Source: Stropharia rugosoannulata (lineage: Eukaryota; Basidiomycota; Agaricomycetes; Agaricales; Strophariaceae). Taken from it: a DNA stretch of 64,000 bases. Location of the stretch: assembly GCA_028532985.1 (NCBI GenBank), contig JANCIK010000013.1, forward strand, positions 1,736,001 through 1,800,000. The letters are read 5' to 3'. The notes under the pieces were generated by a model. That model saw only the letters and a list, made by a program, of their open reading frames with translations. It did no database searches and was not told where the DNA came from. The translations under genes were made by a program, and so were the position numbers. Shown piece by piece: positions 17,294 through 26,316 of this stretch. Every line of letters starts with the position of its first letter. Positions within the stretch are counted from its first letter, which is position 1.

Positions 17294-19805
17294 ATGCGCG
17301 TCTTACTCGTCACTCTACCGCTTTTTGCTCTTCCGGGTCTTTCTCAGCAGATATGGGACATCGTCAGCTGCTTCTTACCTATCGTTGGGGCATCATTACT
17401 CATTGTGACTCAACGGTAGTGGCAAACAAAATGGGATCGCACGAAGCTCTTTACTTCCCTGGCTCCTTCAACGCCTATTAATTTCGTGACTCCCGGACCC
17501 ATTGGTAGTGCAGACATTGTCGTGGATGACAGCACTGTATATCAGTCTATTGCAGGCTTTGGTGGCTCATTAAGTGCTTCCATATGATGCTCCTATATCT
17601 GCCTCATCATCTGCTTACCAAGTTACCCAGCCGATTCGTCTGCGTTGACATTGAACAATCTGAAGGTATGTTTTTTAAATTGCAATGGCGCGCAATATTT
17701 CTTGATGTCTAATACATGATATGCAGAACACGAATTCTGCTAATTATTGGTCGATACTGGGGTACATGTTCACAACGACTGATGGCGCAAACGCAGCTGG
17801 CTTAAACTATATACGCATCCCGCTTGGAGCCTCAGACTTTTCTTCTAATCGTGAATCAGTTCATTGCTTCATTTTTGCATCTAATCTGACAAGATTATAG
17901 TGTATAGTTTGGACGATACAAGTGGAGACACAAGCTTCAGCAACTTTAATATAAACAACATACCTTCATATGTATTCTCAGTGCTAAAGGATATCCAATC
18001 GATAAATAATTTGATCAAGATTCACATCCTCCCATGGTCACCGGTAAGCCAAGTTGTTACGCAGTTCGAGACTTTAAATGATTTTGTTACTTAGCCGGCC
18101 TGGATGAAAGACAGTGGGACTATGAACGGGGGATCACTTCAGTCGCAATATGTTGGCATATGTAAGATCTGCTCTCTTTTTACAAGTAATTAGTTATTTT
18201 AATTGGGGATTTTGTAGACGCCACTTACCTTCTGAAGGCTGTACAAGGCTTTCAATCGAAAGGATTCCCGATCTATGCCATATCGATACAAGTGAGTCAA
18301 TCAACACTTGCATTTTACAACCTACATAATAGTCAATGCTTCACCTTAAAGAACGAGCCTGAGAATAGCAATCCCACCTATCCAACTTGCACAATAAGCG
18401 CGAGTGTCGAAGCGCAAATCGGGGGATCACTGCGGAGTCTTCTGAATTCCAATGGCCTGTCAAACGTACAAGTAATTGGATACGAAGTAATAAATTTTCT
18501 GTACCGTATCTTCCTATATGTCGACTGACGATATTTCATCAGCACAACTGGGACGACGCTGCTGGTTACCCCGTACAGCTAGTAAGCCTAGCCCAGGTCC
18601 CTTATGCCTTAATTGAGGTCGCTGAAGTGCAAGTTATTTAGATGAACGCAAACGCAAACGCGTTTGCAGGAGTATCCTTCCACTGTTATGCTGGCTCTGT
18701 GTCGAATCAGGACTCGTTTCACAATGCATATCCATCGAAGGCAGGTTCCACTCTGACGGGTCCATCGTCGATTGTATTAATATCTATATACACAGGCAAT
18801 CTACTTCACCGAGTGCTCAGGAACTATCGGATCTGATTGGTGGAGTGATATCAAAGTAAGTCTCGCCATCGACAACTTCGAAATGAAAGCTGATACGGGT
18901 ACAGTGGTACATGGATAATCTGTAAGATTTTTTTAACGTCTTCACCGACCTTTTTACCTAATGGGCGTGTATTCAAGTTGGATTGGTAGCTTGGAGCATT
19001 TCTCCCAATCGGTAAATCTTCCACCGCAACGTGCATCTTTCACTTTTAATTTTTTTGCTCATCGGTCTGTCTATATAAGGGTCTTATGTGGAATATTGCA
19101 GCCGATGGTAATGGCAATCCAAAGCTTCCCGGGACAAATAGCTGCGGAGGAAATGGATGCAGACCTATGGTTACGGTTAATAGTGATGGAAGCTACTCAC
19201 TGAACCAGGAGTGTATGGCCGTCCACTTGTTACATTTGTTGAATTTTTGGACATTGATATTTTTTTGTCAGTCTACTCGATGGCTCAGGCGTCAAAGGCT
19301 ATTATCCCCAAAGATGCAGGAGGTCCCTACGGACAAAGAATTGCAGTATCCGTCGGCGGGTCCCTAAGCTGGGCGCTCAGAGTCAGTGCATTTGTGACGG
19401 GAAGGGTTTCCTCTACAGATTGGTTGCGGTATTCGATAGTGGTTATGAACTGTGAGTTTAAGCACCTTCGAGGACGTGGCGTGCGCTGACAATGTATTTT
19501 ATTATCTGCTGCCCAGGGGACGACAGTGCTTCCACGACCTGGAATCCACAACCTGTTACTGCTACCATTGAATTCCGAGGCATGCAGGTTCGGGAATCCT
19601 AATACTTTCCTGCCACATCTTATACTCATACTTGACCAAGGCTACATATACATTCCCCGTGGGCGTAACGACGCTTTGGTGGTTTGCACCCAATACCGGA
19701 GTCTCGCGGAGAGCTGTTCACACAGGGTTCCACAACTTTACTTCTCCCGAAGTTAGATCCACCACTGCAAACACTACTTTCGTCAATGGAATATCAAGTG
19801 TCTAG
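17294..19805 (+). CDS. Secreted GH30 glycoside hydrolase, endo-beta-1,6-glucanase type
   Basis: Likely cleaves beta-1,6-linked glucan, as in fungal cell walls. The start at 17294 gives a signal peptide (MRVLLVTLPLFALPGLSQQ). At least fourteen short introns join in frame. Motifs in order: VYQSIAGFGGSLTDSSA, AAGLNYIRIPLGASDFS, KIHILPWSPPAWMKDSG, the acid/base glutamate in SIQNEPEN, VIGYEHNWDD, GVSFHCYAG, the nucleophile glutamate in YFTECSGTIGSDWW, then MWNIAADGNGNPKLPG and the C-terminal beta domain (VSVGGSLSWALRVSAFVTGR, YTFPVGVTTLWWFAP) ending at 19805. Intron 18741-18795 appears to use a GC donor. The subfamily call (glucanase rather than galactanase or xylanase) rests on overall resemblance and is less sure than GH30 itself. 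Confidence 0.9.
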
Positions 19806-20034
19806 CCTGAGATGTATTGGGGCTTCATACTAATGCAAGTCTTTTTCTGTATTTTTGTAGGCGGGGTACACAGTTACCAGGCAGTCTTATTTATTCAAGT
19901 TGTATCTTCCAAACAAGTAATACCAGCTGCGAGGTGTTCTTGATCACTGTACTAGCTGTAACCCTGAATGAATGGAAATTAATGATTCATGTCGGCGGTT
20001 AACACAATGGTCCCCCATGAAATTTGAGTATTGG

Positions 20035-20519
20035 ACATGAGCTCGCACGCAGCTTTTCGGCAAGTTTGCGAGCATCACAGCATCGGCAGTGCAAGTGTAT
20101 CCGACAACTACGATCGTCGACGAGAATGGGGTACCCGTTGGAGCTCCGAAGCCGCTCACGGCGCCCGACCACTATACAATCACAGGTAGCCTTGCCTCGG
20201 GTGCAGTAGCCACACAAATCCACACCGAGTCGGCGCAATTATCTTTGGGAGATAAACAGAGAGGAAGACGACTTGAGATAGAGCCAGGTAAATTCCCAGG
20301 ACTCAGCCAGGCAAATGCAGCCGTGTATTTGAACGGCGAAAAGGTGGAGGTGGAGGGTATGACACTCATCTAATTGGAACCCTGGGGGAGGCATGGAAGG
20401 CGTACGCCGAGGGCAAAGACGGCCATTACGCAACTATTGAAGACGCTGTGCGTAACCACAAAAGACTTGAAATTATTCGGCAGAGTATTAGGGAGGGTAG
20501 AGCAGTGAAGCTTGTTTAA
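20035..20519 (+). pseudogene. 3' remnant of a Gfo/Idh/MocA-family (GAL80-like) oxidoreductase
   Basis: The frame encodes a family-like C-terminal part (FASITASAVQVYPTTTIV, DHYTITGSLASGAVATQIHT, GKFPGLSQANAAVYLNG, then TLGEAWKAYAEGKDGHYATI and HKRLEIIRQSIREGRAVKL to the stop at 20519). No nucleotide-binding N-terminal half is found upstream, where stops close the frame. A one-base frame change at about 20355 separates the two parts. It abuts the inner edge of arm B, so the truncation may date from the duplication. Confidence 0.7.
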
Positions 20520-21452
20520 CTTACCGAGACGGATATTACGGTAACAATAAACAGTTGCTCCTCTCAACTTCGAAAATAAAACTCTTCACATTAATAAGGC
20601 ATTATGTACGTAGCAGAAAATGAACAATGAAAGTAACATAATATCTATGTAGATGGATACAACTGCTTCTTCAATTCTTTAAGCTGGTACAAATCATGTT
20701 CTTTCCGCATTTCTGCATGGCCACGAACGTCGTCGTGCCTGTTAGTCTTGGTATTCACTGAAACTGGATATCTCGCTTCTCCATCTTTCCCTGCCCAATC
20801 AAAATCAACAAGCATCGCCCGCATTCCAGCTAAACATATTATGTTGGTGTCGCGTAGGTCGCCATACACCAAACCATTGTCATGCAGTATCTGGATCGCC
20901 CTTTCAACTTGGTCCAGCACATTTTCAGGAGGAGTTTCACGAGGAAGGTAATTTCGCATCAGCCATACCGACTTGGCGTCTTGGACATAATCCATGACAA
21001 CCATGTACAGACCACCAACAATGAGTTGACATGAATATAGCTTCGGGGCAAGACCAGCATCAGACAGAAGTTTGTGGGCTTCGACATTGTATTGACTCGT
21101 GAACTTAACAATGACTGTTGATGCGGCGTCATGAATGGTAGTGTCGGCCACGTAAAGGGCAGTAGTTCCCAACTGCAGGTGTGGTACCGTTTCGAAATCC
21201 GGCTCGCCTCTGGGAGAAAGTGTGCCACGGTACTTGAGAGAAAGAGACGAGTCCCCAAAAATACTAGCAATCGGAGTAGGATTCGGAAAGAGAGCAGACA
21301 TAGTTGCTTTCTTAGGTTTGGCACCAACCTCGCTGTAGTACACCCCCAACTCGTCTAGACACAATGAGATACACTTGAAAGTGCGAGCTAGGCGGATAAT
21401 ATTGTCGGTCAAATGAAATCCAGATGAAAGGTCCAAGGTGACGAGCCGAGAC

Positions 21453-21688
21453 TGTTGGAAATACACATACATAGTAGTCGTCCACTACACACTTCTAGTT
21501 TATTCCATTGTACTCCACAATCTCTTCATCTTTATTCCACTGACTCATATCTTCATTCTGTATTACTCATACACATTCTATGGACAGTTGTAGATAGTTC
21601 TAGAATACTTAGCTACAGGTATATAAAGGATGTGTAGACGAGTACAATAGCATAGATTTATTCCTTACCACTGCGCCAAATCTTAACA
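21453..21688 (+). repeat. Copia 5' LTR
   Basis: 236 bp with TG...CA ends. A TATATAAAGG box at about 21620-21629 is the likely promoter TATA element. Identical to the 3' LTR by eye. Confidence 0.96.
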
Positions 21689-21700
21689 GGTTATGAGCCC
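21689..21700 (+). promoter_or_regulatory. Copia primer binding site for a half initiator tRNA-Met
   Basis: GGTTATGAGCCC directly after the LTR is complementary to the anticodon stem-loop of fungal initiator tRNA-Met (GGGCUCAUAACC). Internal (half-tRNA) priming by this tRNA is an established feature of many Copia elements. Confidence 0.85.
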
Positions 21701-21802
21701 TGAAGAGGACATAATCACGTAACATCCAAACGCTTAACTATTCTTATCAAACTCACATCTTAACATCGTCACGCACTCTATTCTTATCTCAACTCCCACA
21801 TA

Positions 21803-24298
21803 ATGTCAGAAGAACAATCTTTTGGAAACTACCGTATGGAATTACTGAAGGCCCACAATTGGATGCCATGGAAGCGCCGCATGCTCGCAATACTGGTGGA
21901 CCTTGGACTGGACAAATATATCGAAGAAGGTGCAGAATGTCCAGGATCAGCTATAACCGGAGCGCCGACAGCCGCAGAAAAGGCTGAACAAATAGCGTGG
22001 AACAAAGGGGATGCAAAGGCACGATGCCGAATAGAGCTAGCAATCAGTGATGCCGAAATGGTTCATGTCATGGGAGCAACCACGGCTAGGGAGATGTGGG
22101 AACAACTGTGTGTTGTAAAGGAATCGAAGGGCCGTCTCGGACTATTGGCCACACGGCGTGCACTATTCAGGGCCGCGGCAGACGAAGGATGCGATATGGC
22201 AGAACATATTGCAAAACTACGGCAACTACAGGAAGAGCTGCATATTCTCGGCAGCAAGGTCACAGATGAGGATTTTGTTATGATTCTTCTTACTTCACTT
22301 CCGGAGTCATGGGAAAATTATGCCTCATCATTTCTTGGTTCCAGTGGGAACAAACCAACCCTAAAATCACAAGAATTAGTTGCTGTTTTACTCGAAGAAT
22401 CACGCCGCAGGAAGGAGCGTGGAGGCGAGTCTGCATCAGGAATATCACTACAAGCACGTGGAAATTCAGGCCGTGGGAACCCAGGCAGCAAGAAGGACAG
22501 CTCCGACAAGGAGTGTTATAATTGTCACAAGAAGGGACATATCTCGAAGGACTGCTGGGCCAAAGGGGGCGGACGCGAAGGCCAGGGACCGAAAGGACGG
22601 AAAGGGCCGCATAGAGCGGGTAGATCACATCAAGCACGAGAGGATATTAATAGTACGCTTAATGAAGAAGTTGCGTACATGGCACACTCCGCAGGAAATT
22701 CAACTGCAATTTCAAAGTATGACTGGATCTTAGACTCAGGAACCACATCACACATATGTCCCATTCGGGAGGCATTCACACAATATGAACAACTCAGCCA
22801 TTCAACTATCCGCGGTATTGGGGAAAAACCAGCTCTTGCACGAGGCCGTGGAACTGTCAATGTCAACTTCGACGTAGATGGCAAAATTATTACACACTGT
22901 CTGTCAAATGTACTTTATGTTCCTGAAGCCGAAAACAGTCTATTGTCTCTCGCTCGCCTAGACGAAAATGGAGGACACGTAACCTTTGGAGGAGGAAAGT
23001 GCATACTCTTCAGCCGCACAAACAAAGTCATAGGAAATGGAGCCAAACATGGGCGCTTATACTTGCTAAATGCACGTGCACAAATCATCTCACAGGAACG
23101 TGCAAATGTCGCCACAACACAGAAACTCAGCTGGGCACAATGGCATCGAAAATATGGCCACATTAACATTCAATCACTACAAAAACTTAATAGGGATAAT
23201 CTTGTGAATGGAATGTCAGTAGACGAGACATCCATACCCCCTCGATCATGTGAAGCATGTATTCAAGCCAAACAGACCCGCAAGAAATATCCTACTGAAG
23301 CGGAGCATCGCTCTGACACACCTGGGGAGCGCACTATGAGTGATGTGTGGGGACCAATTGGGGTCCGCTCTATTGGAGGATTTTATTATTACATCACATT
23401 TATGGACGACGCAAAGCGCTATAACTCTGTATTATTTTTACGGGACAAGACAGAAGCAGCTGACAAGATTGAAGAACATGCAGAACGAGTTAAACAACGA
23501 TTTGGGGTGTACCCAAAGTATCTACGCTTCGACAATGGAACAGAATTAATCAATGCTCGGATCAAAACATGGGCGGCTAAACGAGGCATTGAAATAGAAA
23601 ATACAGCACCTTATTCCCCTTCACAAAACGGCGTCGCAGAGCGGTACAACCGCACACTTTTGGAGCTTGCACGTGCAATGCTCATCGAAAAAGACCTGCC
23701 ACTTTATTTATGGGATGAAGCTGTGGCATATGCAAATTATTTGCGAAATCGTGCACCTACGAGAGCTCTGGAGGGTATGACACCTTACGAGGCATGGCAT
23801 AAACGAAAACCGGATGTTTCGCACCTGAGAGAGTTTGGGTGTGATATCTGGGTGCTAGACGAGACCAGGAACTTATCCAAGCTCAAACCTCGCTCGAAAA
23901 AGATGATATTTGTGGGATTTAATGAGGGATCAAAGTCTGTGCGTTATTATGACCCTCAGCATCGAAATATTAAATCATCTCGCAATGTGGCATTTAATGA
24001 GGACGAAGAACTCAGAGAAGTTGTGCTTAATGATGCACCACCGAGTTTGCAGGCTGAGGGGGAGCCAGGGAGTGTTCCAGCCTCGCAAATCGAACCTTCA
24101 AATATGCAGAACCCCCAGAGGACCACAAACGATGCATATAAATTATTACAAGTCCCAAAGCCTACCATTCAACCACAACTTCGATACACACCTTCCCCAT
24201 CGCCGTCTCCAGCCCCAGAACTGCACACAAGTCACATAGAGCCAGGGAGGCAAATACAAACGAGCTTCGACGCTCTTCCAGACATCAGGCACCCATAG
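21803..24298 (+). CDS. Copia gag-protease-integrase polyprotein
   Basis: 831 codons. Gag (UBN2-like, about 1-230) is followed by a CCHC knuckle (CYNCHKKGHISKDC, about 236-249), protease WILDSGTTSHIC (near 312), the GAG-pre-integrase HHCC region (WHRKYGHI ... CEACIQAKQ), and the integrase core with its acidic residues in TFMDDAKRY, RFDNGTELI and PYSPSQNGVAERYNRT. A linker rich in Pro and Ser follows, where the frame ends at 24298. RT continues in the -1 frame, which opens at 24142. The start ATG lies 114 nt after the LTR. Confidence 0.94.
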   Translation: MSEEQSFGNYRMELLKAHNWMPWKRRMLAILVDLGLDKYIEEGAECPGSAITGAPTAAEKAEQIAWNKGDAKARCRIELAISDAEMVHVMGATTAREMWEQLCVVKESKGRLGLLATRRALFRAAADEGCDMAEHIAKLRQLQEELHILGSKVTDEDFVMILLTSLPESWENYASSFLGSSGNKPTLKSQELVAVLLEESRRRKERGGESASGISLQARGNSGRGNPGSKKDSSDKECYNCHKKGHISKDCWAKGGGREGQGPKGRKGPHRAGRSHQAREDINSTLNEEVAYMAHSAGNSTAISKYDWILDSGTTSHICPIREAFTQYEQLSHSTIRGIGEKPALARGRGTVNVNFDVDGKIITHCLSNVLYVPEAENSLLSLARLDENGGHVTFGGGKCILFSRTNKVIGNGAKHGRLYLLNARAQIISQERANVATTQKLSWAQWHRKYGHINIQSLQKLNRDNLVNGMSVDETSIPPRSCEACIQAKQTRKKYPTEAEHRSDTPGERTMSDVWGPIGVRSIGGFYYYITFMDDAKRYNSVLFLRDKTEAADKIEEHAERVKQRFGVYPKYLRFDNGTELINARIKTWAAKRGIEIENTAPYSPSQNGVAERYNRTLLELARAMLIEKDLPLYLWDEAVAYANYLRNRAPTRALEGMTPYEAWHKRKPDVSHLREFGCDIWVLDETRNLSKLKPRSKKMIFVGFNEGSKSVRYYDPQHRNIKSSRNVAFNEDEELREVVLNDAPPSLQAEGEPGSVPASQIEPSNMQNPQRTTNDAYKLLQVPKPTIQPQLRYTPSPSPSPAPELHTSHIEPGRQIQTSFDALPDIRHP

Positions 24299-26073
24299 AC
24301 TATAAACTAATTGGAAATCCAGATGCTCGCAAACCCTCTGACCGTCTTACATCTTATACACCACCAGACGTCACGAGACCAACTATATCCTCGCGCGCAA
24401 AAGCTATCTCGGACGAACGCACTAATTTGGCACAAGAAGTTATACGAGAAGTGCTGCTGGATGAAGTAGAGTGTGCATACTCTATCAGCGAACCAGATAT
24501 ACCTCGCACAGCTGAAGAAGCACTTAATGGACATGAAGCATCACAATGGAAGACTGCTATGGACGACGAATATGATACATTAATTAAAATGGGTACTTGG
24601 GAAAAAGAATACTTACCCGAAGGACGAAGAACAGTTGGATGCAAATGGGTATTTACCAAGAAGCGAGACGAGCACGGAAATATCACCAAGTACAAGGCAC
24701 GACTTGTTGTCCAAGGTTTCTCTCAGAAACCAGGCACAGATTACAGTGAAGATGGAACTTTTGCACCAGTCATGCGCTTTGAAACTTTGCGCACACTGCT
24801 CGCAATCAGTGCTGTGCACAATCTACACCTTCGACAATTTGACGTGAAAGGAGCCTACTTAAACGGCTACGTCAACGAGTTAATTTACATGGCTCAACCT
24901 CCACACTACGACGACAATTCAGGACAAGTTTGTCGACTTATCCGCTCGCTTTACGGACTTAAACAAGCAGGAAATGTGTGGAACCACGAACTCAACAGCG
25001 CATTAAATGAAATTGGGTTCACACAGCTCAAGACTGATTACTGTTGCTATATTCGACGAAATGGAAATGAATTCACAATTCTACTGGTCTGGGTCGATGA
25101 TTTTATTGGCATTTCAACAAGCACTACGCTTAACGATCTTGTGGAGAAAGAACTGAAATCCAAATTCGATGTAAAATCACTAGGCCAACCCTCTATTCTT
25201 TTGGGATTCAAAATACATCAGGAGGACTGTTTAATCACGCTTTCACAGACTCATTACATCGATAAACTCCTGGAAAAATTTGGAATGTGTGATGCAAATC
25301 CTGTGACGACACCAACTGACCCAAATGTGAAGCTTGACAATGAAGATACACCTGATTATAAGTTAGGCACCCAAGACGACTCTACCACTCGGATCTCGTC
25401 AACATTTGCTACGCTTATTGGATCCCTAATGTATTTAGCACTGGGAACACGACCAGACATTGCTTACATTGTGAATAAACTTGCACAATTCACAAGCGAC
25501 CCAAAACCGAAGCACTGGAGTGCCATCAAGCGTGTATTTCGTTATCTCAAAGGTACACGAACTCAAAAGCTTACCTATGGTGGATCAGACGACACCTTGT
25601 CTGATGAACTGCAATTTTACTGTGATGCCGACTGGGCTTCTGGACATGACAGGAAATCAATCAGTGGATATGTTGTATGCATTGCAGGGGGAGCCGTTGC
25701 TTGGAGCTCAAAGAAACAGGCTACAGTTGCTCTCTCAACAGCAGAAGCTGAATATATTGCCACCACACATGTTGCAAAGCAAGTACTGTGGCATCGTTCA
25801 CTGCTTCGTGAACTAGACTTTCCCTTCCCTAAAACAACCACTATCTTCTCGGATAATCAATCAGCAATATCTATTGCACATCATCCAGAATTCCATGCTC
25901 GCACAAAGCACATCGACATTGCCTATCATTTCTTAAGGGACTTAGTCGAATGTGGCACTCTAAATATTGTCTACATTAACACTACATATAATTTGGCCGA
26001 CTTATTTACCAAGGGATTACCACGAGTCATACACGAGAACTTTACTCACAGAATTGGTGTCTTGGCCGACTAA
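24142..26073 (+). CDS. Copia reverse transcriptase-RNase H (-1 frame)
   Basis: The frame is open from 24142 to the stop at 26073 with no obvious own ATG near its start, so it is expected to be made as a continuation of the upstream polyprotein. It starts with the basic linker typical before RT (NELRRSSRHQAPIDYKLIGN). RT motifs: WVFTKKRDEHG, YKARLVVQGFSQKPG, FDVKGAYLNGYV, SLYGLKQAGNVW and the catalytic VWVDDFIGIS. RNase H: FYCDADWASGHDRKSISGYV, ALSTAEAEYIA, DNQSAISIAHHP, TKHIDIAYHFLRD and DLFTKGL near the end. No internal stops. Confidence 0.93.
   Translation: MITSPKAYHSTTTSIHTFPIAVSSPRTAHKSHRAREANTNELRRSSRHQAPIDYKLIGNPDARKPSDRLTSYTPPDVTRPTISSRAKAISDERTNLAQEVIREVLLDEVECAYSISEPDIPRTAEEALNGHEASQWKTAMDDEYDTLIKMGTWEKEYLPEGRRTVGCKWVFTKKRDEHGNITKYKARLVVQGFSQKPGTDYSEDGTFAPVMRFETLRTLLAISAVHNLHLRQFDVKGAYLNGYVNELIYMAQPPHYDDNSGQVCRLIRSLYGLKQAGNVWNHELNSALNEIGFTQLKTDYCCYIRRNGNEFTILLVWVDDFIGISTSTTLNDLVEKELKSKFDVKSLGQPSILLGFKIHQEDCLITLSQTHYIDKLLEKFGMCDANPVTTPTDPNVKLDNEDTPDYKLGTQDDSTTRISSTFATLIGSLMYLALGTRPDIAYIVNKLAQFTSDPKPKHWSAIKRVFRYLKGTRTQKLTYGGSDDTLSDELQFYCDADWASGHDRKSISGYVVCIAGGAVAWSSKKQATVALSTAEAEYIATTHVAKQVLWHRSLLRELDFPFPKTTTIFSDNQSAISIAHHPEFHARTKHIDIAYHFLRDLVECGTLNIVYINTTYNLADLFTKGLPRVIHENFTHRIGVLAD
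24154..24160 (+). other. Candidate -1 slippery heptamer in the Copia frame overlap
   Basis: In the ORF1 frame the codons GTC CCA AAG contain C CCA AAG. It sits just after the -1 frame opens (24142) and well before the ORF1 stop (24298), so a slip here would fuse the two polyproteins. A random one-base indel anywhere in 24142-24298 is an equal explanation. Confidence 0.35.
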
Positions 26074-26080
26074 GGGGGAG
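26072..26080 (+). promoter_or_regulatory. Copia polypurine tract
   Basis: AAGGGGGAG immediately before the 3' LTR, the expected plus-strand primer. It overlaps the stop codon of the RT-RNase H frame by two bases. Confidence 0.85.
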
Positions 26081-26316
26081 TGTTGGAAATACACATACAT
26101 AGTAGTCGTCCACTACACACTTCTAGTTTATTCCATTGTACTCCACAATCTCTTCATCTTTATTCCACTGACTCATATCTTCATTCTGTATTACTCATAC
26201 ACATTCTATGGACAGTTGTAGATAGTTCTAGAATACTTAGCTACAGGTATATAAAGGATGTGTAGACGAGTACAATAGCATAGATTTATTCCTTACCACT
26301 GCGCCAAATCTTAACA
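26081..26316 (+). repeat. Copia 3' LTR
   Basis: 236 bp, identical to 21453-21688 by eye, followed by the GAGAC target duplicate (26317-26321). Confidence 0.96.

Larger units (their letters stand above)
21453..26316 (+). mobile_element. Complete Ty1/Copia LTR retrotransposon, recent insertion
   Basis: Two 236-bp LTRs (21453-21688 and 26081-26316) appear identical, begin TGTTGG and end TTAACA, and are flanked by GAGAC (21448-21452 and 26317-26321). The primer site follows the 5' LTR directly, and a polypurine tract precedes the 3' LTR. The coding order gag, protease, integrase, RT, RNase H is diagnostic of Copia. The coding region is split into two overlapping frames. The element lies inside the CRN copy B kinase exon, opposite in orientation to that gene. 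Confidence 0.97.
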
